Origin: Saccharina japonica
Lineage: Eukaryota > Sar > Phaeophyceae > Laminariales > Laminariaceae
DNA: 64,000 nucleotides
Assembly (NCBI GenBank): GCA_008828725.1
Contig: MEHQ01001845.1
Location: 180,298-244,297 of the forward strand
Reading direction: 5' to 3'
Position numbers and translations under genes: made by a program
The notes under the pieces: generated by a model
What the model was told of the DNA's origin: nothing
Databases searched by the model: none
The model's input: the letters and a program-made list of their open reading frames with translations, nothing else
In this document: piece after piece, positions 52,607-63,017 of the stretch
How the letters are laid out: every line of letters starts with the position of its first letter
Position numbering within the stretch: the stretch's first letter is position 1

Positions 52607-53222
52607 CAGGGTTCGAATTAGTGCTCCAGCAACATGTGCGCGTAGCGCACATCGGGCATATTTGGATGTGCGCGTAGCGCACACCGAGCCGGAGGCGAGG
52701 TGCGCTCCCCGCAGGGGCCCCCGGAGGGCCCCCGGAGGGCCCCCCGGGAGGGCCCCCGGAGGGCCCCCGGAGGGTCCCCCGGAGGGCCCCCGGAGGGCCC
52801 CCGGAGGGCCCCCGGAGGGCCGGAGGCCGGAGGCGAAAATTTTGGACGTATGTGCGTAAATGTACTCAAAATGTGCGTCTCATTCGCTCGTCTTGCAAAT
52901 AACACAGACAAGCATAGACAGAACCTGCTCCACATAACTGCAATGGATGTCAGCGCGCAGGTCAACTCTGAGGAATCATCAACATGTTGAAATCAATTTA
53001 TTCGCCCCCTTATCACCGCAATTTTCAGCTAGCACCCTGCAAACTCGCCTTCGCCATCTCACATGCTATACAACAGGTGCTATACAACTGCTATACAACG
53101 CTATCATCCCACCCAAAACGAAATATATTTCTCGTTCGTTCCAGTGTTTATTACTTGCGCCTTGCAAGGGCATCGTAAAAAAAAACGTCCGCTTCACGAA
53201 GGATGTCGAGCCGCTTTGTCAG
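52607..53222 (-). mobile_element. hairpin-rich element, inverted partial copy
   Basis: Inverted relative of the right part of 49353-50432: it starts CAGGGTTCGAATTAGTGCTC, contains the GTGCGCGTAGCGCAC hairpin and the GGGCCCCCGGAG array, and continues to the CCGCTTCACGAAGG region, where it is cut at about 53222. With 49.8-50.43 kb it forms a ~600-bp inverted repeat around a 2.2-kb spacer. Confidence 0.8.
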
Positions 53223-53224
53223 GT

Positions 53225-54549
53225 CCCGTACCGCCAAAGAATCGTGTCTTCCCGCCCAATCCCGTCAACCAAATGGTTTCCCACCTTCCCGTCCCATTCC
53301 CGTCCCGCGGTAAACAGACGGGAACATCTTCCCATACCGCCCCTCGGGAAGACCCAAAACAATTTCCGCCTGCGGCGGGCAAAACGGTCCCATCCCGTAC
53401 CGCGCGGTGCCTTCGGCACCGCGCGTACCCCTGGAAATTTCGATTGGCACACGGCACCGTAGCCACGGAGACCGCGAGGAGAAGATGAACGAGTGAGCAG
53501 AGCTACGAACAGCTGATCGCTAACGATACAAAAGTAATTTTGAAGATTGTTATACTGGACGTATTTACTATTTACTGTATGAATACGAGTATAATGTGTA
53601 GCTTTATCTTATTTCGCATCACCGCCGGAGAGCGTAGATGGGTGCGGTTGTCTGTCGTGTGTTGCACGGGAACACGCTTTTCAATGTTCGCCACGGTTTT
53701 TAGAGGGATATTATGTTCGTGTTTTTTTTTATGGCTTTCGCTTCTTGGGCATAACCCCCGGAAACACGAGAACGTAGACTCTTCTTGGAGACACGAGATC
53801 GTAGATGGATGTGGCTGTTGTCTGTCGTGTGTCGCACGGGAAATCGTTTTATGCTTCCATGTGGCGGTTGTCCGTCGTGTGATGCACGGGAAAACGCTGT
53901 TTATATTTTGATTGTTTTGTCGATTTTTGGATTTGTCTTCTTGGGCATCACTGCCGTAGACGCTTCTTGGGCACCACGGCACCACTGCCGGACACGATAA
54001 TGTAGATGGATGTCTGGCGTGTGTTGGACCGAAAAACGATTTCTAAATTTTGATTGTTTTGTCGCTTTTTTACATGGGTTGGGGGCTCATTTCGCGTCAC
54101 TCCGGATACGAGCGTAGATGAATTATCAGTTGTTTGTCGTGCGTTATGGGAAACTAGCTTGGGTACAACATATTTTAGAGTCGTCCATTTTGTTCAATGG
54201 TTTGGCTTTGCTTGCCTCATTGCGTGGCTTTGTGCGTCTTATTGCTGGAGAGCGTAGCTTTCATTGGCGTTCGTTGATTGCGTCTGGAATCAATAATCGA
54301 CAATATTTTCACGGGATTTTTTTCGATGTTATGGGCCTTTTTTGCACAATGCATTACGTCAGGGATCAACAATCCAACCTGTTCTAACGGGACTGAAGGG
54401 TCCCTTCAACGGCCCCTTGGCCTCGTAAACTGGAGCCTTAGCCTCGTTGGCTGCCCTCTCGGTCCCTTGGCATCGTATACTGCCTGTTGCATTGCGGGCC
54501 TTATTCCTCCTTCGTTTGATTCGCCGGCGGCCTGGGCCGACGGCGAATC
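53225..54549 (+). repeat. segmental duplication E, copy 1 (1.33 kb)
   Basis: Nearly base-identical to 55803-57127 at a constant offset of 2578; I noticed one substitution (GGACGTATTT / GGATGTATTT). It contains a degenerate ~100-bp minisatellite (GCGTAGATG ... CTGTCGTGTGTTGCACGGG) at 53620-54290. Small ORFs (e.g. 53540-53911) are identical in both copies but show no domain. Confidence 0.95.
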
Positions 54550-54907
54550 CCCCTTGTATATACTTCGTATACATGTGGTGCACGGCCTTAGTGGTATGAC
54601 CGTATACCCTTGCATCCCTACAATACTAGGCGTTTCAACAGAATCGGACAGACATTGCCCCTGGCACGAAGCACCGTGAGGTGCTGGGCGTGTCGCAAAT
54701 AAAGGATGACCTGCACACTATTAATAGTAGGAATAGCTTGTGAGGCGGAGTTTAATATGGACGACAGCCGCCATTGAGAATTGATTTGATTTATGGTGTG
54801 GACACTTCCAGAGACAGCTACGGGTACTACTCCTGGTCTGCTCTCGTGGGTGCCTTACCATATACACACTACGTACGTGATACCAGCATTCCTATTTTGC
54901 GGAGTAA

Positions 54908-55140
54908 CTNGTTCCCGTTCCCGACTGTTTCCCATCCCACTGTCTGCCCATTCCCGACTATTCCCGTCCCGCTGTCCGCCCAGTCCCGACTATTCCCATC
55001 CCACTGTCATGTAAGTGATTCCCGTCCCATCCCGACCATGGGGCACAGCTTCTCCCATCCCGCATCTCACTATTGGGGCAGATATTCCCATTCCATTTAC
55101 CGCCGATTTTTTCGTTTTCCCATCGCATGACCATGGATGG
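54908..55140 (+). repeat. CCCGACTATTCCC-type short-unit array
   Basis: Degenerate CCCATTCCCGACTATTCCC and CCCGTCCCG units with a single N at 54909. Related in style to the arrays at 11860-12220 and 60530-60830. Confidence 0.75.
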
Positions 55141-55164
55141 ATGCAAGTGCGTATACTGCCTTTT

Positions 55165-55985
55165 TACTCGTATATATTTCCGAACTATAAAAACAAATCG
55201 TCTACGCGCGAATATATATTTCCTTTTTTCTCTATTTTCCTCTCGTTTTTTTTTAATTCAAAATTTACACACGAATAAAATTTGTATAACCATTCAATCG
55301 GCCCCCCTCACACCTCGCTATTTGAAATAATTAAAAGTACGTATAATAAATCGGTCGTACATTTGGGAAATTATTATGTCGAGAATAAAACCAAGAACAC
55401 TCACACCACCACCCGGCCCAAAGACAAAACATGGCATCAAGCATGGACGTGGTAGAGGTGGAGGATCCCGGCGGATCTGCTTCGGCGCCTCAAGCAGCGC
55501 CAAAGCAATCAGCCCCGGTTCCTGCTCCTATTGGCACTGTTCTCGCGAATGTTATACTCGTACTCGAAGAAGACTTTTGATTATACCCTTTTCAGTCGTT
55601 GTCTCCAGCGTGTGTTCCCGACCGTGTTCCCAACAATTCCCGACTGCGTTTCCCGACTGCGTTTCCCGACCCGGTTCCCGACCCATTCCCGACCCATTCC
55701 CGACCCATTCCCGACCTATTCCCGACCCGTTCACCGATCATTTCCCGTACCGCCGAAAAACTTTTCCCGTACCGTACCGCCAAAAATCGGTTTCCGTCTC
55801 ATCCCGTACCGCCAAAGAATCGTGTCTTCCCGCCCAATCCCGTCAACCAAATGGTTTCCCACCTTCCCGTCCCATTCCCGTCCCGCGGTAAACAGACGGG
55901 AACATCTTCCCATACCGCCCCTCGGGAAGACCCAAAACAATTTCCGCCTGCGGCGGGCAAAACGGTCCCATCCCGTACCGCGCGG
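55165..55985 (+). repeat. dispersed repeat D, copy 2
   Basis: Matches 11414-12240 including the TTCCCGACCCA array. From 55803 it is also the beginning of duplication E copy 2, so E arose from a D-containing segment. Confidence 0.9.
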
Positions 55986-57127
55986 TGCCTTCGGCACCGC
56001 GCGTACCCCTGGAAATTTCGATTGGCACACGGCACCGTAGCCACGGAGACCGCGAGGAGAAGATGAACGAGTGAGCAGAGCTACGAACAGCTGATCGCTA
56101 ACGATACAAAAGTAATTTTGAAGATTGTTATACTGGATGTATTTACTATTTACTGTATGAATACGAGTATAATGTGTAGCTTTATCTTATTTCGCATCAC
56201 CGCCGGAGAGCGTAGATGGGTGCGGTTGTCTGTCGTGTGTTGCACGGGAACACGCTTTTCAATGTTCGCCACGGTTTTTAGAGGGATATTATGTTCGTGT
56301 TTTTTTTTATGGCTTTCGCTTCTTGGGCATAACCCCCGGAAACACGAGAACGTAGACTCTTCTTGGAGACACGAGATCGTAGATGGATGTGGCTGTTGTC
56401 TGTCGTGTGTCGCACGGGAAATCGTTTTATGCTTCCATGTGGCGGTTGTCCGTCGTGTGATGCACGGGAAAACGCTGTTTATATTTTGATTGTTTTGTCG
56501 ATTTTTGGATTTGTCTTCTTGGGCATCACTGCCGTAGACGCTTCTTGGGCACCACGGCACCACTGCCGGACACGATAATGTAGATGGATGTCTGGCGTGT
56601 GTTGGACCGAAAAACGATTTCTAAATTTTGATTGTTTTGTCGCTTTTTTACATGGGTTGGGGGCTCATTTCGCGTCACTCCGGATACGAGCGTAGATGAA
56701 TTATCAGTTGTTTGTCGTGCGTTATGGGAAACTAGCTTGGGTACAACATATTTTAGAGTCGTCCATTTTGTTCAATGGTTTGGCTTTGCTTGCCTCATTG
56801 CGTGGCTTTGTGCGTCTTATTGCTGGAGAGCGTAGCTTTCATTGGCGTTCGTTGATTGCGTCTGGAATCAATAATCGACAATATTTTCACGGGATTTTTT
56901 TCGATGTTATGGGCCTTTTTTGCACAATGCATTACGTCAGGGATCAACAATCCAACCTGTTCTAACGGGACTGAAGGGTCCCTTCAACGGCCCCTTGGCC
57001 TCGTAAACTGGAGCCTTAGCCTCGTTGGCTGCCCTCTCGGTCCCTTGGCATCGTATACTGCCTGTTGCATTGCGGGCCTTATTCCTCCTTCGTTTGATTC
57101 GCCGGCGGCCTGGGCCGACGGCGAATC
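55803..57127 (+). repeat. segmental duplication E, copy 2 (1.33 kb)
   Basis: Near-identical copy of 53225-54549. Sequences leave each other at GGCGAATCCCC, after which this copy continues into a minus-strand SINE. Confidence 0.95.
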
Positions 57128-57138
57128 CCCTGTACGTA

Positions 57139-57475
57139 TTTATTTTTCCATCCGATTCAATATCTTCGCCTTTCCTTTCTCTCTCCATCCTGAGCGTAAC
57201 TCAGATCCGGGGACACACAAGTAGGCTCTTCTCCCTCGCCCCCCACTACGGTTCTCGCCTTGGATTCTTATCGCGAGAAGACTTCCTCAGCCCTTTCTTC
57301 CGTCGTCGACTCGCATCGAATTGCGCCTACCCACGCTAGGCGCTCTCAGCAGTTGATTCCGTTTTTTTTTTTTCTTTTTGCAAATAACTCAAAAGTCCGA
57401 CCCACGTGAGATTCGAACCCCAGAAACAACTCTTAGTAAAGTATTCGAGGGTACCTTACTACAAGCCTGCGCCGC
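57139..57475 (-). mobile_element. tRNA-derived SINE, minus strand, fourth head type
   Basis: The minus strand from about 57475 has a tRNA-like head (B box GGGTTCGAATCTC near 57410), an A-run linker (TTTTTTTTTTTT on plus at about 57363) and the shared body (complement of CCCCGGATCTGAGTTACG at about 57198-57215). The head is unlike the other three types. Confidence 0.7.
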
Positions 57476-57644
57476 CACATAAAAAAAACGCGTTGGCAGG
57501 CCGCCAGACCAAATTTAGATTCGGCAGACACGTCGGAACCTTTGGACAACCAGTGTAAGATCAGTATCGTACTCAATTCGAAGGGAATTCGAACCTCGAA
57601 TTTGGACACAGTGTAGATCATATGTACTAATCGACACACTTACT

Positions 57645-57778
57645 TGCCGCCTGCCCTCCTTTTTCATTTTCATTTTTTCTCGAGAGATACGACGATCCGA
57701 AAACAAACCAAAAACGATCAAAACTACTCTATAGGTAGTGAAAAAACCCCCATAAAACAAAGAGGGCAGGCGGCAAGT
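57645..57778. repeat. small inverted repeat, ~17-bp arms
   Basis: CTTGCCGCCTGCCCTC at 57645-57660 and GAGGGCAGGCGGCAAG at 57761-57776 are exact complements. No coding sense in between. 57780-59520 shows no gene I can support; an ORF at 58690-58923 (77 codons) has no recognised motif, and a ~140-bp unit with GAGGCCCTCCCGCCC occurs twice at 59190-59300 and 59330-59440. Confidence 0.7.
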
Positions 57779-59653
57779 ATCTTTGCACGTATAATATGGT
57801 TCGAATACGTGGCTTAATTGTCGGAGTACATCTCTCAAAATTGGTCGGAGCATGGCCGAAATGCCACGTTTTCCGTAATTACTTGACTTGTATACTCGTA
57901 TTGAATCGAGTATTGGTAATATCTCTTGATGAGTGGCGAATCGGACAACGAGACTTCCATGGATCTTCTCCTCGTGTCTTGCGCACTGTCCCCACCAATT
58001 TCATCCTGATCGAAAATGACATGTTTGATACAAATTCAGCATAAAAAAAAATGTTGTTTTCGAGCTTTCGCGGATATCTCGGCGAGATCTAGTCGGGAAA
58101 AAACAAAGTACTCGTAGTACAGAAAATTTCATATAAGTCAGTATACGTTGGCTTTTTGCATAAGCACTGGTGTGTCACGGCTACGTAGTGTCCCGAATTT
58201 GCAATTTGTGTAGCTTACTTTGCAATGGTTAGCAAGATACAACTTGAGGAAGCTTTTCCCGTTTTAAGGCTGGCCCGCCTCTTCGACCATCGGGGCGGCC
58301 CTAGCTAGCCTACCAAAGAGGGAGTCATATAGGTAGTAAACTGTTAATGTTGCGCTGGCGCGCGTTTTTGTCGTGAATCCCGGGGGGGGGGCGTTACCAC
58401 GTGCCAATGGCAAGCCAAGCCGCACCACGCCTTTCCTGTGCCCCACCTTCTTTGGACGTAGGCGAACTAATTTGAGCGGGTCTCTTTTCGCCGCAGGTGA
58501 CTGCGCCACAGGCGATTTTTGTTTTTTGTGTGCTTTTCGCCGCAGGTGATTTTTCTAGGGGCTTTTCATGTGTCGATGTCGTGCCCTATATATTATGTGG
58601 GGCTGGTGTCGTCTGCTCAAGGGCGAAAAGCGGGCCTCAACCACTTGAACAAGACGATTTTTAGACAAACATTTCACGTATATTGACGCATGGATCGCAT
58701 GGACGAACGGTTAGAACGAAACAGCCTCCTCGGAGGGCTAGCAGCAGCACGGCCTGCGCATCGTGGTGCGCTGTACGAGATACAAGGAGTATCGCTGTTC
58801 GGGTATCAACATCGAAGGCAAACGTTCATCATTGAGTTTACGGACAGAGTGGCGTTTTGTATGTCTGTACGTCGTACGCCCAAGACACTGATAACTTCGG
58901 CACGAGACTTCTTTAACTGTTAACGAAAGCTCACCTGTGAAGCCCTTGTCTTGCCAAACAAGGGGGAGGAATGGCCCAACCACCCCGTGTGACATAAACA
59001 GGAAGAAGTACAGGATGCACCCTTCCCGTAGACGCGGTACCCATGGTGGCCTCCTTGCGCGACATGACCCCAAGAAAAGTCTCAAGCTGCGCTCCCTGTG
59101 GCTTGCTTGATGCCACACGTTTTGTTAGCCGCGGGCAGGGGGAGACTGACTCTGGACTTTGCAACAGCAGTACGTAATGACGTTGCAGGATGCGCGGATG
59201 GACATTCAAACACATGTACCTGGTATATACGAATCTTTATATCTATACGATGTTTCATACTAGGGAAAAAGAGGCCCTCCCGCCCAGAGATGGGGAATGG
59301 GAGACCGACTATACAACAGCAGTGACGTGCAGGAAGGGCGGATTGACATTCGAAACATGTACAGTACCTGGTATATAAGAATCTTCATCTTTATACGTAT
59401 CATACTAGGGAATAAGAGGCCCTCCCGCCCAAAGATGGGGAATGACGGCACGTCACCAAAAAAAGTGATAAAACGAGTAGCCGTCACAGCAAATGGCCGC
59501 AGTGTCTAAACCAAAACCGAGTAGTTGCAAGGGATGTCGATAACCTGGTACCGGTCATAACCGGTTACAAGGTTCCGCGGTAGGTACCATGCAACTTCCA
59601 GGATATTTCCAGTTCCGGGGGCCCCCTCCACTGGGGGGGGTCTCTTATCCGCT

Positions 59654-60000
59654 TTGCGGCCCGACAACAAGAGGAAGCGCGACACCGAGTCTCGCATGGT
59701 GCAGTCGCGCCAAAAGTATCTACGGCAAAAGGACGACGGCGAAGGGAAGGAGGCCGCTGACAAAGCGTTTGCGCGGCTGCTGATCGCCACGGAGCAGTCT
59801 TTTATTCTCGGCGAGGGCGTGTTCTTCAGAGACTTTCTGAACTCGGTGATCGCCCACCCCCGATGGAAGCCCAAGCACAGGACCACCATCGCCTCGACCG
59901 ATCTGGATGCCGAGTACGAGCGAGTCCGCATCGAGAGCAAGGCACGCTTGGAGCGAAACGGACTTAGACGCGGAAAGACACTCCAGACAAACGGCCTGAC
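59654..60000 (+). pseudogene. hAT-type transposase, N-terminal fragment
   Basis: The frame reads a basic start (RPDNKRKRDTESRMVQSRQK) and then FARLLIATEQSFILGEGVFF, RDFLNSVIAHPRWKPKHRTT, LDAEYERVRIESKARLE. The order of aromatic and charged residues (F..GE..FF..FL, then P.Y/W.P..R) is typical of the region between the BED finger and catalytic core of hAT transposases. Catalytic residues are absent. The ORF is formally open to 60058 because it runs into its own inverted copy. Confidence 0.65.
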
Positions 60001-60122
60001 AACCAACCAAACAAGTTGGTTGTCAGGCCGTCTGTCTGAAGTGTCTTTCCGAGCCTAAGTCCGTTTCGCTCCAAGCGTGCCTTGCTCTCGATGCGGACTC
60101 GCTCGTACTCGGCATCCAGATC
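59900..60122. repeat. transposase fold-back palindrome, ~105-bp arms
   Basis: 59900-60006 (GATCTGGATGCCGAGTACGA onward) is repeated in inverted orientation at 60016-60122 with a ~9-base loop and only a few mismatches. The left arm is coding sequence of the hAT transposase fragment. Confidence 0.92.
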
Positions 60123-60529
60123 AGCAGCAGGGACAGTAAACGCACAATGCACAACGCATAATACATCACCGTATACAGCATACAGCATACAGCGAGCTGC
60201 TTCCAACGCACAAAAACAAACAAACAGCAAAACATCTGCAAAATTATCAACAATATACGTTGTATACCACCCCGGGGATGGGACGTTTTCGTCCCCGGTC
60301 AGCGCGGTTATAACCGGGAGGTACCCCCAAAGGCTGATTTGCGGGTATAACCGGGAGGACCCTGCTGAATTGCGGTTGTCGACATCCCTGGTAGTTACGT
60401 GTATATTGCCGTCACGTCACACGAAAAGCTGCCGTATTACCGTCACGTCACATGACAAATCGCCGTTATTCCCCATCTTTGCTCCCGCCCCCACGGCGGT
60501 AGGGCCATTCAAGGCTTACCATGGTATTT

Positions 60530-60830
60530 TAACGGGACGGTAAATACGGTAACGGCGGGACGGGACTGTCAAACCATCGTCAAACTGGTCCCGTCGTCCC
60601 GTTCCGTCCCGCCGACAAATTCTCCAACCGCTGAACTTTACCGTCCCGTCTCGTCATCGAAATCTGCCCCGTTAAACTTTACCGTCCCATCTCGTCAACG
60701 AAATCGCTCCCGCTGAAAATTACCGTCCCGTCCCGTCGAGATACAGTTATCTACCGTCCCGTCCCGTCACTGCACCGTTGTCTTTACCGTCCCGTCCCGC
60801 CGACAACACTTGTCTCTCCCGCCAAGATTC
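60530..60830 (+). repeat. TACCGTCCCGTCCCG-type short-unit array
   Basis: Degenerate units of ACCGTCCCGTC, with inserts such as GACGAAATCGCTCCCGCTG. The left edge has the inverted sense (AACGGGACGGTAAATACGG), so two opposed arrays meet near 60590, as in the subterminal regions of a small hAT-type element. Confidence 0.75.
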
Positions 60831-61641
60831 ACCCCTGCCCGTTGTCTCTTGTCGTCATTTCAACCAAGAATCTACGAATTTACTAAAATTATTTTTCGCA
60901 TTATTGGTATGATATGTACATTAAAATGAAAACAAAAGGGCCCGTACTAACGAAGGCAAGTTTCAAATCGAATCGATTTCAAATCTATTTTTTTTTAAGA
61001 ATCTGATCGATTTTTTTTCCGATTTGAAGTGAAAATGCGGCTTTGTGTCCTATCGTATGAAACCACGTATGTTCCGTATGTTCTCGAGATGTTAATTATA
61101 TCGGAATAACGCGACATCCCACAGAACACCCGGCTGACAAGTACCGAGGGGAGAAGCTGAGAGCGACGGCGTGCATCGTCAAGTGCACGCCGGCTACAGC
61201 CTCTGTTTTATTTATAAGGCCCAGGCTAGGAATCTGTCACTCTCAGCTTCACGCGGGTGGTCGGAGGAAGCCCTTAAACGCCACGTACCGGACAGCGACA
61301 GCTATGCAGATATCGATTTCTTGAGGTTTTCCTCCGTGTTTTAGGTCGATAGCTTGGTTCTCGCCGGGCTTGGCCCATGGCGTCGATGGAAAAATTGGGC
61401 TTGCGACCGCCATGATTGTTTTTGAGGAGCCACCGCCGGGCCACGTTGTGCTATGGTATGTATGTAGCTGTGGGCGCGGCTATTGCTCCGGTCGCCACTA
61501 GTTGAGGTTAACGATTTATCGCCTCGCTGGTGGTTGTCGAGAACAGCCTAAACAGCGACGGATCGCCTGGGCGACGTTCACCCAGTGGGAACAAGCCATG
61601 CATGTTGGATAAACTCCAATCGATTCGATTCGATTCAGTAG

Positions 61642-61981
61642 GAGGGGTGGACAAAGGGTGATAGTGAATCTTTAAAATGGGGGTATTTGTCTTGGTAGTA
61701 GTGATGTTGACCCTCAGATCGAACCCTAACCCTAACCCTAACCTGAACCCTATGCCAGTGGTCAGTGCTTGCTTGGCCAATCAGAGTGTGGACAAACACT
61801 GGTAGTGGATCTTCCTAAGGTAGCTAATTAGGCACTCTGATTGGCCAAGCAAGCACTGACCACTGGCATAGGGTTCAGGTTAGGGTTAGGGTTAGGGTTC
61901 GATCTGAGGGTCAACATTACTACTACCAAGACAAATACCCCCATTTTAAACATCCACTATTATCACCCTTTGTCCACCCCT
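61642..61981. repeat. long palindrome with embedded TTAGGG-type repeats
   Basis: Arms 61642-61788 and 61833-61981 are inverted copies (e.g. GGGGTGGACAAAGGGTGATA against its complement) around a 44-bp spacer. Each arm contains CCCTAA/TTAGGG units (61725-61742 and 61878-61897). One-armed versions occur at 62884-63099 and 63118-63325. Confidence 0.9.
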
Positions 61982-62996
61982 CATTCGATTTGCTAAAAAA
62001 AATGTTTTTTGGGACTTGTTTTGATATCCGATCGAATCGATTTTTTTATGCCCCAAAGTACAAATGTCTTTCCGGTGATTCATGTTTTGACCAATCATAT
62101 GAAATTCTGCGTCGATTCATTAAAAAAAAAATGATTCGAAATCGATTCGATTTGCAACTTTCTTTTGTTAAATACGGGCCTAAAGTTTTAAATCTAATCG
62201 ATTTCGAATCGATTGTTTATAATGAATCTGATCGTTTTTTTGTAGAACCCTACGACCTACGACAGTAAGTGAAAAACCGAAAAACCGAAAATACGGCTTT
62301 GCGTCCTATCGTGTGAAACCACGTGTAATTCCGTATGTTCTCGAGATGTTAATGAGATCGGAATAACGCGGCATCCCACAGAACACCCGGCTGACAAGTA
62401 CCGAGGGGAGAAGCTGAGAGCGACGGCGTGCATCGTCAAGTGCACGCCGGCTACAGCCTCTGTTTTATTTATAAGGCCCAGGCTAGGAATCTGTCACCCT
62501 CAGCTTCACGTGGGTGGTCGGAGGAAGCTCTTAAACGCAATGTACCGGACAGCGACAGCTATGCAGCTATCGATTTCTTGAGGTTTTCCTCCGTGTTTTA
62601 GGCCGATAGCTTGATTCTCGTCGGGCTTCGTCGATCGAGCTGGTGGTGTAAAAATTGGGCTTGCGACCGCCATGATTTTGTTTGAGGAGCCACCGCCGGG
62701 CCACGTTGTGCTATGGTAAGTAGCTGTGGGCGCGGCTATTGTTCCGGTCGCCACTCCTTGAGGTTAACGATTTATCGACTCGTTTGTGGTTGTCGAGAAC
62801 AGCCCAAAACCCCAAACAGCGACGGATCGCCTCGGAGACGTTCACCCAGTGGGAACATGCCATGCATGTTGGATGAACTCCAATCGACTCGATCGATCAG
62901 TAGTGGACAAACACTGCTGTTAGTGGATCTTCGTAAGGTAGCTAATTAGGCCCTCTGATTGGCCAAGCAAGCACTGACCACTGGCATAGGGTTCGG

Positions 62997-63017
62997 GTTA
63001 GGGTTAGGGTTAGGGTT
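62997..63017 (+). repeat. interstitial TTAGGG repeat in macrosatellite unit 2
   Basis: GGTTAGGGTTAGGGTTAGGG lies in the second macrosatellite unit, in the same context (GGCATAGGGTTCGG before it) as the islands of unit 1. A decayed version is at 63216-63236. Confidence 0.85.

Larger units (their letters stand above)
59529..60390 (+). mobile_element. hAT-like element, 862 bp, internally deleted
   Basis: The left end AAGGGATGTCGATAACC and the complement of the right end (CAGGGATGTCGACAACC) match 15 of 17. Flanks GTAGTTGC (59521-59528) and GTAGTTAC (60391-60398) form an 8-bp target duplication with one mismatch. Subterminal CCGGTCATAACCGG and GGTTATAACCGGGAGG motifs are of hAT/Ac type. It carries only the N-terminal part of a transposase, followed by an inverted copy of the last part of that fragment. 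Confidence 0.82.

Noticed and set aside
53540..54387. Small membrane-like ORFs preserved exactly in both copies at 53.5 and 56.1 kb
   Set aside because: The whole 1.3-kb DNA segment is near-identical, so preservation of the ORFs gives no evidence of coding; they overlap a minisatellite.
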